Below, piece by piece: positions 34,560 to 46,039 of a stretch of DNA of 64,000 nt. A program made the position numbers and the translations under genes. Position 1 is the stretch's first letter, and every line of letters begins with the position of its first letter. The notes under the pieces are model-generated. The model had not been told where the DNA came from. It saw only the letters and a program-made list of their open reading frames with translations, and ran no database searches. Location: contig NW_025920105.1 in assembly GCF_902686445.1 (NCBI RefSeq), positions 1,439,120 through 1,503,119 on the forward strand. Reading direction: 5' to 3'. The DNA is from Sciurus carolinensis. Lineage: Eukaryota > Chordata > Mammalia > Rodentia > Sciuridae.

Positions 34560-36480
34560 TCAGATCCATCCAGATACATGGGTGGACACACAAACAATAT
34601 GAGAAATGAATGGAACAAACCATACCAAGCAACAAAGATTACCTCAACAACAAACTCCACTGACACAATAGAGGAAATGCCAAAGATAAAATTTTGAAAA
34701 GTTCATTGTTAACAGATCTATAAGTTAAAAGATGACAAAATAAATGAAAACAGAGAGAAAATATAAGAAGCGAAAGGTAACTTCAATAAGGAGATATAGA
34801 TCCTGAAGAAGAATTAATTGGAAATTCTCAAAATAAAGACATAATAAACCAAATTAAAAATTCAATGGAAATCATCATTAAAAGACTAGACCACATGGGA
34901 GACAGATTTTTCAGGACTTAAGACAAAGTATATAATCATAAAAATAAAAAGATGACTACAGATAGAAGATGTTAAAGGACTATGAACAGAAATTTTAAGA
35001 TGAAGGTTCTGAAATACAGACTAATGCACAATTTTTTTTTTTTTTTTTTTTTTTTTTTGCAGTACTGGGGATCGAACTCTCAGGGCCTTGTGCTTGCAAG
35101 GCAAGCACTCTACCAGGTGAGCTACCTCCCCAGCCCAATAATGCACAATCTTAACAATAAAATAACATCAGAAAATTCTCCAAATCTTAAAAACAAAATG
35201 GAAAATTAAATACAGAATGCATACAGGACTCCAGATACACAAAATTGCCAGAGACTCGTTTAAAGACACACAATTTTCAAAATGCCCGATATACAGAAAT
35301 AAGAATATTAAAAGCAGAAAAGGACTGGTGACATTTTGAGGAAAAATCAATTCAAATCTCAGCTGACTTTTTAACTCAGACCCTAAAAGGTGGGAGGTTT
35401 TGGAATAATATATATCAAACTCTAAGAAAAATGGATGCCACCCAAGTATACTATATAAAGCAAAATTAAAGTTTTGAATTGAAGATGAAATAAAAACTTT
35501 CCATGATAAACAAAGGTTAAAAGAATTCATGACTTAAAACTGACACTACAAAATACAGTCAATAAAATATTTCAAGAATAGATGGAGAAATAACAAAAAC
35601 CAGCAAAGGCAGAAACAATGCTAGAAGAATTCACAAAGGAGAATTAGTTCAAGTTAAAAACTAGAAATAAACCAAAATGACAGGAAATAAAAAACATCTT
35701 TCAATAAAACACTGAACATAAATTGTCTCAAATCATCAAAAAGACATAGACTTGCAGACTGAATCAAAAAAGAAGACCCAATTATATGCTGTCTTCAAAA
35801 GACTTACACATAAAGAAAGACATCATAGACTAAAGTTGAAAGTTTGGGGAAAATATATTATTCATGTTGTCTTCATAATCAATCAGGGGTTTCTATTCTC
35901 ATATCAGATAAATTGAACTTCAAAGTAAAGTTAATCAGAAGACACCTATAAAGAAGGCCATTTTAATTTGCTTAAGCAAATTATACAAGTGGTAATAGCA
36001 GTCATTTATATTCATGCCCTGAAAGGAGCAAATGTGTATAGTAAGCAAACTCTCCTCAACATCAAAATCAAATAGGCCAAAACACTGTATTATTGGGTAA
36101 CATTAACATACCCCTGTCAATATTGTATAGATAATTCAAACAAAATCTAAATAAAGATGCTACAGAATTAAAATAATCTATACATAACAGACATATGTAG
36201 AATATTTTATCCATCAATGACTGAATATGCCTTTCTCAACAGCACTTGGAGCATTTTGCAAAATACATCTTTTTTTAGGCCAAAGCATCTCATTGCAAAC
36301 ACACACACAAAAATAAAGCTAATGCTTTGCGTACTATCACATAATAATGGAATTAAATTAGAAATCAATGTTAAGACAAAAAGTAGGAAATACTCAAATA
36401 CCTGGAAACTAAATTATTCTAAATCATTTTATTGAATGATGAATGAATAGCAGTATGAATCAGATGGAGTAAAAATACAT
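34560..36480 (+). mobile_element. old LINE-1 (HAL1/L1M-like), 5' half
   Basis: A-rich plus strand with diverged L1 landmarks: ORF1-type sequence (CATAATAAACCAAATTAAAA), then GTGGGAGGTTTTGGAATAAT, ATGGATGCCACCCAAGTATAC, GATGAAATAAAAACTTTCCATG and the start of ORF2 (AAAAGACATAGACTTGCAGAC, GGGGTTTCTATTCTCATATC). All frames are broken. It continues at 37665 after an inserted younger L1 and contains an ID SINE at 35033. Confidence 0.78.
35033..35137 (-). repeat. ID SINE with target duplication
   Basis: Poly-T, GCAGTACTGGGGATCGAACT, GGCCTTGTGCTTGCAAGGCA, GTGAGCTACCTCCCCAGCCC. The target duplication TAATGCACAAT is perfect (35022-35032 and 35139-35149), so it is young. Confidence 0.95.
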
Positions 36481-36639
36481 CTTATAGAAGAAAAAGTAGG
36501 TCCAAATCTTCAACTCGTTGGCTTAGGATCAGACTTCCTTAACAGGACTCCCATAGCACAAGAAATAAAAGCAAGAATCAACAACCGGGATAGATTCAAA
36601 CTAAAAAGTTTTCTCTCAGCAAAGAAAACTATCAGCAAT

Positions 36640-37365
36640 GTGAAGAGAAAGCCTACAGAGTGGGAGAATACCTTTGCCAATCATACTTCAGATAGAGCTC
36701 TAATTTCCAGAATCTATAAAGAACTCAAAAAACTCTACACCAAGAATACAAATAATCCAATCAACAAATGGGCTAAGGAAATGAACAGACACTTCACAGA
36801 AGAATATGTACAAGCAATCAACAGATATATGAAAAAATGTTCAACATCTCTAGTAATAAGGGAAATGCAAATCAAAACTACCCTAAGATTTCATCTCACC
36901 CCAATTAGAATGGCGATTATCAAGAACACAAGCAACAATAGGTGTTGGCGAGGATGTGGGGGAAAAGGTACACTCATACATTGCTGGTGGGGTTGCAAAT
37001 TAGTGCAACCACTCTGGAAAGCAGTATGGAGATTCCTCAGAAAGCTTGGAATGGAACCACCATTTGATCCAGCTATCCCACTCCTTGGCCTATACCCAAA
37101 GGACTTAAAATCAGCATACTACAGAGATACAGCCACATCAATGTTCACTGCTACTCAATTCACCATAGCCAGATTGTGGAACCAACCTAGATGCCCTTCA
37201 GTTGATGAATGGATAAAGAAACTGTGGCATATATATACAATGGAATATTACTCAGCCATAAAGAATGATAAAATTATGGCATTTGCAGGCAAATGGATGA
37301 AATTGGAGAATATCATGCTAAGTGAGATAAGCCAATCTCAAAAAACTAAAGGACGAATGATCTAG
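36640..37365 (+). pseudogene. LINE-1 ORF2 C-terminal fragment, open frame
   Basis: 241 codons of the ORF2p carboxy segment, from the TSDRALISRIYKELKKLY region (a common motif order in mammalian L1) through a Cys-rich region ([16 protein letters not shown]) to the KTKGRMI end. In full-length L1 this segment lies behind the reverse transcriptase and binds RNA. With no endonuclease or RT catalytic residues and no promoter, this is a fragment, not a gene. The open frame indicates recent insertion. Confidence 0.88.
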
Positions 37366-37404
37366 CTGATATGCGGATGAGGACATATAATGGGGGGTGG
37401 GAGG

Positions 37405-37446
37405 GGTTAGCATTAGGGTTAGGGTTAGGTTTAGGGTTAGGGATAA
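37405..37446 (+). repeat. telomere-like TTAGGG run in L1 3'UTR
   Basis: Within the L1 3'UTR the plus strand reads GTTAGCATTAGGGTTAGGGT, then TAGGTTTAGGGTTAGGGATA: four to five TTAGGG units with one extra T. The flanks are also G-rich (GGGGGGTGGGAGGGG at 37391). G-quadruplex formation is likely on this strand. Confidence 0.93.
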
Positions 37447-37664
37447 GGAGTGTCGTAAGAATGAAGAAAAGAAGGACTGTATAGAGGGAAAAGAGGGGTG
37501 GGAGGGGTGGGGGAAGGGAAAAAATAATGAATCAAACATTATTGCCCTATGTAAATGTATGATTACACAAATGGTATGCCTTGACTCCAAGTACAAATAG
37601 AGAAACAACATGTATCCCATTTGTATACAATAATAATAAAAAAAAAGAAAAAAAGAAATAAATG

Positions 37665-39632
37665 AGAACAGTGGTACAACATATCAAAACTTCTGGGCCA
37701 CTGTAAAGGAAGCAGTAAGAAGAAAGTTCATATCATTGAGTTCATTTATTAAATAAACAAGAAGACAGCAAATAAATGAACTAACATGACATCTCAAGGC
37801 CATAGAAAAAGAAGAACAAATCAATGACAATGTCAATAGAACCCAGGAAACAGAATCAGACTCCAACTCAATGAATTTGACATTATATAAACATTTAAAA
37901 ATGAATTTAAAAAGTTGGTTCTTTGAAACACTAAATAAGTTTGATAAATTTTTAGCCCAGCTAAGTATAGGAAAGAGAAAAATGGAAATTTTAAAACTCG
38001 ATGATGAAAATAACACCACAAGCCCTACTAAAATACAGAGGAGAATCAGAAAGTACTTTGGTTCTCATACTCCAATATATTAGAATATTTTTAGATACAT
38101 GTGACCTAATCAAATTGAATCAGAAGGATATAGAAAATTTGAAGAGAACAAATTTTAGTAAGGAAATTGAAGAAGCCATGAAAAACCTACCGTAAGAAAA
38201 ATATAGACTGGATGGATTCTCAACCAAGTTCTACCAGACTTTTAAAGAAAAACTAACATCAATTCTCTTCAAAGTTTTCCACATATAAAACACTAAGAAA
38301 TGTTTTCAAACTAATTATATGAAACTAGTAGCTTGATACCAAGATCAGACAAAGTCTTATCAAAGAATGGAAACTTCACGCTGATATACTTGATGATCAT
38401 AAGTGCAAAAAATTCTTAATAAAATACTGACAAAATGCATACAAAAACACATTAAAATTAAAGAGCACCATGGTCATCCCAGGGATATAAGGTTGGTTCA
38501 ACATATGGAAATCAATAAATATAACCCATAATATAAATAGACATAGAGACAAGAATGATATGATCATCTCAGTAGATGCAGAAAAAGCTTTTGACAAAAC
38601 ACAGCATCCATTCAATATTTACAACATTGGAAAAACTAGGGATAGTTGGAATGTTCCTATATATGACAAACCCAAGGCTGACATCCTTCTAAATAGAGAA
38701 ACTTAAATCATTACCACTAAAAGCAGGAAAAAGACAAGGATGTCCTCATTTACCAATTTTATTCAACATACTCCTTGAAACTCTGGCTAAAGCAATTAAG
38801 CAAAAGTTAGAATTTAATGTGATATGAGTAGGAAAAAAGAGTTCAAAGTATTTCTTTTTGCTTACAACATAATTTTATATGTAGAAGTCCCAAAAACTCA
38901 ACTGGTACTATTCTAGAACTCATGAAGATATACAGAAAAGTAGTGGGATACAAAACTAATACCCATAACTCTATTGAATTTCTATACATTAATAATTAAT
39001 CAACTAAAATAGAAATTAAGAAAACTATCCTATTCACAATAGCCTTCAAAAGAAACTAATTAGGAATCAACCTAATTAAAGAAGTGAAGTATCTCTACAA
39101 TGAAAACCAGTGAACAGAGCTATAGTTTAAAAAATTATATATCTTGGCAAAAAAATAGACACAAAAGCAAATGGAACAGAATAGAAGACAGAGAGATAAT
39201 CTCCACATAAAAATACTTACCTCCTATTAGACAAAGATGTTAAAAGTGCACACTGGAGAAAAGACAGTCTTTTCAACAAACTGTGCTGAGAAAATTGGAA
39301 ATCCATATGTAATAGAATGAAAGTTAATCCTCATTTCTCATCCTGCACAACAGTCAATGCTAAGTAGATCAAAGACCTAGAAATTTTACCAGAAACACAG
39401 CACCTACTAGAACAGCAGTTAAGCTCAGAACTACAACACATTGGTATAGGAATTAATTTCCTGAAAAAGACTCTAAAATTAAAAAAATAATAATAATAGT
39501 AAAATAGATGGGATCAAACTAAATACATTCACAGCAAAAGATGCATGAAAACAGAACCTATGGAATGGGACAAAAACGTTGCTACCTGAATATGTTGTCA
39601 ATTTCTAGGATATACAAAGAATTCAGAAAACT

Positions 39633-39679
<47 letters not shown>

Positions 39680-40575
39680 ACCAAAACAATAAAGGGGCAA
39701 AGAAACTGAACAGACCCTTCTCAAAGAGTAAATAGAAATGATCAACAAATATTTGGAAAAATGTTCAACATTTCTAGATATTAGAGAAATACAAATTAAA
39801 ACTGCCCTGAGATTCCAACTTAGTCCAGTCAGTACAGCAAGTATCAACAATATAAGTAATGCATGTTCAGAAGGATATGGGGAAAACAGAATGCTTACAC
39901 ATTACTGGTGGGACTGCAGATTGTTGCAACCCCTCTGGACAGCAATATGGATATTCTTCAAGGATGAATCCACCATTTAATCCAGTGAAGCCACCCTTTA
40001 TTATTTACCCAAAGGACATTAAACTCAGCATACTACAGTGACACAGCCACATTAATATCCATAGCAACATAATTTAAAATAGCTGACTTATGAAACCAAC
40101 CTAGGAGGTCTTCAATAAATGTATGGATAAAGAAATTGGGGCATATATACTCAATGTATTGTTATTCAACTACAAAAAAGAATGACTCCATGACATTTGC
40201 AGTAAATGGATGGATTTGAAGAATATTATGCTAAGTGAATTAAACCAGTTCCTGAATCCAAAGTTTGAAGTTTTTGCTGATATGTGAAATCTAAACCACA
40301 TAAAGTGGGGAAGGGTAAGAAAAGTACATAAGATTAGACAATGGTAAAAAAAAAAAAAGAAGGGAGGGAATAGAAATAGGAAACAGCAGAATAAGTCTAA
40401 CATAATTTTCCTATGTATACATGTAAAAATACATGAGTTCCACCATCATGCCCACCCACAAGACAATTGTCATTCTAATTAGAATTAGTATATCCAATGC
40501 TTGTATAAGTTCATATAAATGGATTTTACTGTCATGTAGAGCTAGAAAGAACCAATAAAATTAAATAAAAATGAC
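37665..40575 (+). mobile_element. old LINE-1 (HAL1/L1M-like), 3' half
   Basis: Continues the element interrupted at about 36480: AAAAAGTTGGTTCTTTGAAA (37910), the reverse-transcriptase part (GGGATATAAGGTTGGTTCAAC at 38482; GACAAGGATGTCCTCATTTACC at 38733), the C-terminal part (GAAATACAAATTAAAACTGCC at 39786; GGTGGGACTGCAGATTGTTGC at 39907) and a 3' end near AAGAACCAATAAAATTAAAT (40548). Many stops. A CA microsatellite lies inside. Confidence 0.85.
39634..39678. repeat. (CA)n microsatellite
   Basis: About 22 perfect AC units inside the old L1. Confidence 0.95.
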
Positions 40576-40579
40576 AACT

Positions 40580-41268
40580 GTTTGAAGAGCTAGAAGGCTA
40601 TCCTGTTATAAACATAATGTATACATGAATCAAAGTTTTATTGCATAAATATGATTTTTATTTTAGATATTAAAATAAGTTTAAACTTGAGAAACAAAGC
40701 ACAAACAGCATATCCAAATGGTATTGTTCTTATAAGTACCATAAAATATTTGAACTCATTTTCACTAGTAAATATTTCCTTTAAGTGGTCAACCTCATTA
40801 AGTTTCAAGCTTTTCTAATCCCACTGGTCCTGGAATAACTAGAGAAATTCCTACATTTTCAGAAAACAGCTTGATACCAGAACTACTGAATCAGATTTTT
40901 TACTTCAGTAAATCCCTGATTCATGGTTGTACAATAATATCTGAGAATTTCCTCTATTAATTACCATAAGTTTCTCATGTGAGAGATATGTACAATTTAG
41001 GTCATGATATATAAAATTACAAAATCTATATTCTTGTATTGATGTCTGATTTTTATATTTTATTTTATAAAAGTGGAATTACTATACTCTTTTTGGACTT
41101 AAGTCTCTTTTTCTTCAGAGGCATATAATAGTATCAGTGTATAAAATATATTAACAATTAAAGTCATCACCTACATGAGAGTCTACTAACTCCTTTTGCA
41201 ACTTGTTAACTTAAAAACTCTGTGAATGATCAAAGAGTCAATATAATATAAACATCTATTCTTATTTC
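40580..41268. other. AT-rich intergenic or intron
   Basis: No feature seen. If the KRAB and zinc-finger remnants belong to one dead gene, this would be its 5' intron. Confidence 0.5.
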
Positions 41269-41270
41269 AG

Positions 41271-41388
41271 AAACTGTTCACTTTCAGGGATGTGACCATT
41301 GATTTTGCTGAAGAATGCCTTCAGTCAGTTCAATGAATCTTATATAGAGATGTGATGTTAGAGAATTACAGAAACTTGGTCTTCCTGG
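41271..41388 (+). pseudogene. KRAB-A exon remnant of a zinc-finger gene
   Basis: A 118-bp exon between an acceptor (CTTATTTCAG) and a donor (CCTGG|GTAAGC). Translation: TFRDVTIDFAEE, a Cys-Leu-Gln stretch, an in-frame TGA (41334-41336), then LYRDVMLENYRNLVFLG. KRAB-A recruits TRIM28/KAP1 for silencing; its core here is well kept after the stop. A usual KRAB-A exon is about 127 bp; the missing 9 bp remove the conserved Trp-containing positions near EEW. The broken C2H2 exon at 50249 on the same strand is a natural partner, 9 kb downstream. Confidence 0.85.
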
Positions 41389-41389
41389 G

Positions 41390-42474
41390 TAAGCATAAGT
41401 TTTCTTCACAATTTTTAATTAATTATGATTAATTAATTTTCTTTCCTTGCAGAATATCTTTTGGGAACTTCTCTATGAGAATGTTTCTTATAGAGAAGCA
41501 TTTTTTGGTAGATAAAATGTTAATGACATTTATTTTAGTCTTTAATCTCTCCCTTTCTTGGTAGGCTATATATCTTTAACTTTAGAAAAGTGGTACTGAC
41601 ACTAATTCAGTGATATAAAATATTGTGGTATGACAAAGCAGAAGACACAGTTGAGAGACCCAAATGTCAAGGAGGAAGTCAAACTTCAAAATGTTGATGG
41701 AGAAGTTACCTAGCAGAAAAGATTTTTTGGAAGCTTAGGTTTATTTCTTGTGTTATCTTTGAACATGTTCTGCCCTATGTTTATCATGTTTTCAATTTTT
41801 TAAAAATCTTCTGTTTGTCTCCAGTGATGTCCAATTTATTTAAATTAACCACCAAAACTGCCCTTTGCTAGTGAGTGGCAGCATGATCTGAAAGATCTTC
41901 TGTTTTTTGTGGGTCTCCAAGTAGTATGTGCACATTTTTGGAGAATTCTAGGTCAAGGCATTGCAATAAATATTCTAAAGCAGTTTGTTTATATATTTAT
42001 TCATTAAAATTTCCTTATCTGTGCTCTCTATAAATGCTTGTAAAAGATTTTCTGTGAAATGAAAGTCAAGATTCACAGTAAATGCTCTTCTGTGGTCTAT
42101 AGTGATAGTTGCAAATTGTAGTTCTATGAAACTGGAAATAATATATCTAAGGTTATATATAAATTGTTGAATAAGTTTTCCTTTCCTTTTTTCTTTCATT
42201 TTATAGAGTAGGTTTCATGTTGTAGAATAGAATTCGTCCCTTCACATAATACTGTTTTATTTTTTGTATATTTTGAGTATATGGCAATTTCCATTACTGT
42301 ACAAATTAGTACAATATTGAAATTAAGGTATGCATGATTCTTGTTTCTATTGCCAAAAAAATATTTTATTTTTGTTTCTATAAATATTACACCTAAGTGA
42401 GTTTTATATTTTATCCAGGTTTTTTTATCCTGCCTATGTACCTAATACTGTAAATTTTTCATATGTTAATGTAA
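41390..42474. other. intron-like sequence, nothing recognised
   Basis: AT-rich, no named repeat or exon. I looked for a KRAB-B exon after 41388 and did not find a convincing one. Confidence 0.5.
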
Positions 42475-42625
42475 TAGGGATAGAATCCAAGGGTACTCTA
42501 TTATTGAGCTACATTCCCAACCCCTTTCTATTTATACTTTCAGAGAGGTTGTCATAAAGTTATTGAGGATGACCTTGAAAATATAGTCTTCCTGCCTCAG
42601 AATTACACTAGTAATTTTGGAACAT
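42475..42625 (-). repeat. composite SINE, old
   Basis: GGGATAGAATCCAAGGGTAC, TTGAGCTACATTCCCAACCCC, then AAGTTATTGAGGATGACCTTG and CTTCCTGCCTCAGAATTACAC. Confidence 0.7.
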
Positions 42626-42639
42626 ATGGATGCCCTTTA

Positions 42640-43990
42640 TCAATATATTCATGAATTTTTTTCTTATTTATAGGATAAAGACCATAGCATTTTAAAGGTA
42701 GGTTTCAAACATTTTATAATTCTTTTAACTTTTATGTGTTGTTTGAAATTTTGTGATCAAAACCAGAAACAATACTTGCTCTCCCCACCATATCATGTAT
42801 ACTGTTCAGCAATGTTAACTCAAATGGTCATCTAATGTATCTGTAGAGTGTTGATATCTCAAAAAATCGATAAATCAATTCCCATGTAAGCAAAGTGCTC
42901 ATTTCTGTCTTCCTCCATCACTACTATCATTCTCATTTCTGTTCAGAATGTTTTTTTGCTTGTTTTTTTTTTTTGATGTCATATAAGTAGAGTTCTGCCA
43001 TATTTTTCTTTGTGGTAGTGACATATTTCAGTTATCATAATGTACTGAAGATTTATCCTGATTAGAAATTTTGCAAAAATGTATTTCTTTTTTAACTTAA
43101 AAAATATTCTGTAGTTTCTATATTCCAAATCACTCCATTCACTCATTTCAAGGGATATTTGGTTTGCTTTCCTATGGTAGCTATGTTGACTAATACTGCA
43201 ACAAACATTGGTCTTCAAATGTCTGTCTCTGCCAAAAATAGCATTGGGAGTTTGAAAGAGATTTACATGGAATCTCCAGATATCTTGAGGAGTGCAAAGG
43301 TCTTTTAATTTAATCTTTCAATTCTGGAAAAAGATCATGTTCAAAACTGTTCAATCAATTGCCACACGTGTGTGGATTTTTGACCACACATTCCACTTTT
43401 TGACTTCTAACTTTATTCTTTTTTTATCACAAAATAATTTTAATATTTACATACCTATTAACCTTTGGTTTGTTCTTCCTGTTGGTTGATCCACTTTAAT
43501 ATTTCATATGCTATTGAGAACAATTATTACATAAGAAAATTTGTTTAAAATATTTACAGTCTTCTGTTTTTTGATTACCATTTTGTTTAACTTCCTTTAC
43601 AGCCAGTCTGGATTGCTGTTTCCTAGTATTAAGGAATTTCTTTCTATTTCTTTATTTTCTTCAATCAATCTTAACTATTTATATCTTGGAGGTATGATGT
43701 GAGTTGAAACTATATTTATTCTTATTGCAGTATTCTAGGCAAAGTTCTTTTTTCATATAATATTCTATTTTGCCTCTTTTCAGTTTTTTTAATTTAAAAT
43801 ATATTTTATCTCATGTAACTTCTTGCTTTAAACTGTTTTCTATATCATAATTGGGCCACCCCAATTTTTTTTTTTTTTTTGGTTAACTTTATGGACACTC
43901 TTCTATTCTTTTGCTTTCATTCTACATGTTTCCTTAGATATAGAGTTCCCAGGAGATTGCATATATTTGTATTCATTTCAGATTTATTAT
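42640..43990. other. AT-rich sequence with a possible old L1 piece
   Basis: 42990-43340 has the layout of a reverse-complement L1 3' fragment (GAGTTCTGCCATATTTTTC, CTATGTTGACTAATACTGCAAC), strongly diverged. Nothing else supported. Confidence 0.4.
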
Positions 43991-43994
43991 TTTT

Positions 43995-44270
43995 CTTTTT
44001 AAAAAAATTTTATTTGTTCTTTGTAGATATACATGACAGTAGTATGTATTTTGACATATTTACATACATGGAGTATAACTTCCTATGTTTGTGGTTGTAT
44101 GCAATGTGGAGTTACACTGCTTGTGTGTTCATATATGAACATAGAAAAGTTATGTCTAATTAATTTTATTGCCTTTCTTATACCCATCTTTACTTCCTTC
44201 CCTTAATTCTACTTTGTCTAATTCAATAAAATTTTGTTCTACACTCCCCCACCTCATTCTGTGTTAGCCT
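43995..44270 (-). mobile_element. LINE-1 3'UTR fragment
   Basis: TTTTATTTGTTCTTTGTAGAT, GACATATTTACATACATGGAG and GTGGTTGTATGCAATGTGGAG correspond to the reverse complement of the L1 3' end at 22100-22200. Confidence 0.7.
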
Positions 44271-44274
44271 TCAC

Positions 44275-45169
44275 AAATTGGAGAGAATATTCAGACTTAT
44301 GGAGTGATATTTTTCTACCTCTACATTTAACATTCACCAGGCACTTCTAAACATCTAGACACAGTAGATGTTTGAATTAAAACCTCAATATATCCACTAT
44401 GTACATTCAGTCTTGCACACATTTCACAAGAGTTCTAATTCAAAAATGTCTTCAAAATATTAGCATTCTGGTTTTCACCAACCAACTGGTATAATGCTCT
44501 AATTTTAAAAAGAAAATCCTTTATAGAAATTTGAACAAAACATACAAAATTTGTTTACTAATTCTACTTTTATCATACACTGGCAACCAATTTAACATCT
44601 ATAAAAACTAGATGTAGATTAGGACTCATTTGTCCTTTATATACACTATGTAGAGAGCAAAGTAAAACAAAACCCATAGACATAGGCACAATGGTTACTT
44701 GTGCCTCATTGTAAGCACACTGGCATGGTGCTCCAGAGAACCAGCATACAATACTTATTACTCAACAGGAATTTTGGCTATTGTCCTCTACAAAACATTT
44801 CATAGAATTTTTTTAAAATAATTTACAAAATGTGTTATATTTTACCACTTCTACTTTAAACATTAGCATATCTAAAAAGTTGACATTTCTAAAAAAGCAT
44901 ACTTAGCATTGTCAAATATATATACAGGAATGAGTCGTAAAATTCACAACAAAGCAATGGTTATAATATAAAAGATGTCTTTTATACATAAACAGTCTGG
45001 TCCAGTATCCTCTCTTCTCATACTTAGTCTTCCTCATGTCCTCTAACCCCCTGAATAAACTTGGACAATGTCACTCCTAGAGGTGGTTTAGCAATTTTAT
45101 TTCAAAGTCACTTGCAGAAGACATTTATGACTTATTAAAACAAATGGGTATTTATATAACATTATATTC
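44275..45169. other. intergenic or intron, nothing recognised
   Basis: No gene, RNA or named repeat seen. Confidence 0.5.
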
Positions 45170-46035
45170 TAACTGTAACATATATCAACAACCACTTTTG
45201 CAGATGTAGCAAAAGTTTTACAGGGTTTGGGGGCAAGTTGGGAGCAGCTTTTTCATATTTTATATACACAGCCCTTCTACAAATACCCAGTAAATCTTCC
45301 TGAAGGGTGTTGGGCATTTCCAATTGGTCAAATAGTTTGTTATCCTGCAAATTTTCTATTTGGTAGAACAAACACCAACTGTCCAAAGGTGCTCACTTTT
45401 CCACCTTGGCAGGGACTGTTTCCTCCATGCTTCTTGACAAGGTCTGAATATGGGGAAGGGCTTGACAGGATCGCTATTCCAGGAAATTGCCACTGTCATC
45501 TCTCCAAGGAATTGGGTGTTTTCCTGTAATTATCATACTTATAACTATGCAACTGAAAATCATATTTCCTGGATTGTTGTGATAAGAATTTTAACCTCAA
45601 TGAGTCTGCAGGTCTTGGGGGAGGATGAGGAATGCCTTAAAAGATGTACCAATATCACACAGAAGTTTGAAAGTTCAGAGTTTGAGCAGTTCTTCAGAAA
45701 ATTAGTTACAGGAACTGCTTGCTCCTATGCTGACCACACCTGTCCCAATTATTGCTTCACCAGCAAAATAACCTGAGAAACAAAAAAAGAGACTTGTTGT
45801 TCCCACAGTTAAAGGACCACCCTACTTAGTTTACAAGATTGGGGGACATTTGTGGTATCTATCTAGAGGTAAACAAGCAAATAAGTATAAGGACACACCT
45901 GTCACAGACTCATCTCTTCCTTATACAGCAGTGTACAATGAAAATGGTGAATGAATAATTAATATTAATGGTAAATGGACAAATGCCCAATGTTTGTCTT
46001 TTCTTCAAAGAATCGGACACCAAGGGCTACCCTGA
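45170..46035 (+). other. decayed coding-like segment, possibly retroviral env
   Basis: A plus frame of 100 codons (45227-45529) and, after stops, further protein-like stretches in shifting frames, including KGPPYLVYK and GKWTNAQC near 45820-45990. Cys-, Trp- and Pro-rich composition with short N-glycosylation-like motifs suggests a surface glycoprotein, for instance a retroviral SU. I do not see LTRs, primer site or other viral genes around it and cannot name a family. Confidence 0.3.
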
Positions 46036-46039
46036 AATG

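Larger units (their letters stand above)
36490..37660 (+). mobile_element. 5'-truncated younger LINE-1
   Basis: Low-divergence L1 3' end nested in an older L1. It holds the last 241 codons of ORF2 as an open frame (36640-37365), a G-rich 3'UTR and an A-rich tail with AATAATAATAAA (37628-37660). It lacks the endonuclease and most of the reverse transcriptase, so it is immobile. Exact left end uncertain (36430-36490). Confidence 0.88.

Noticed and set aside
37405..37446. Chromosome fusion scar from TTAGGG repeats
   Set aside because: The repeats lie exactly inside a LINE-1 3'UTR and are short; no subtelomeric sequence around.
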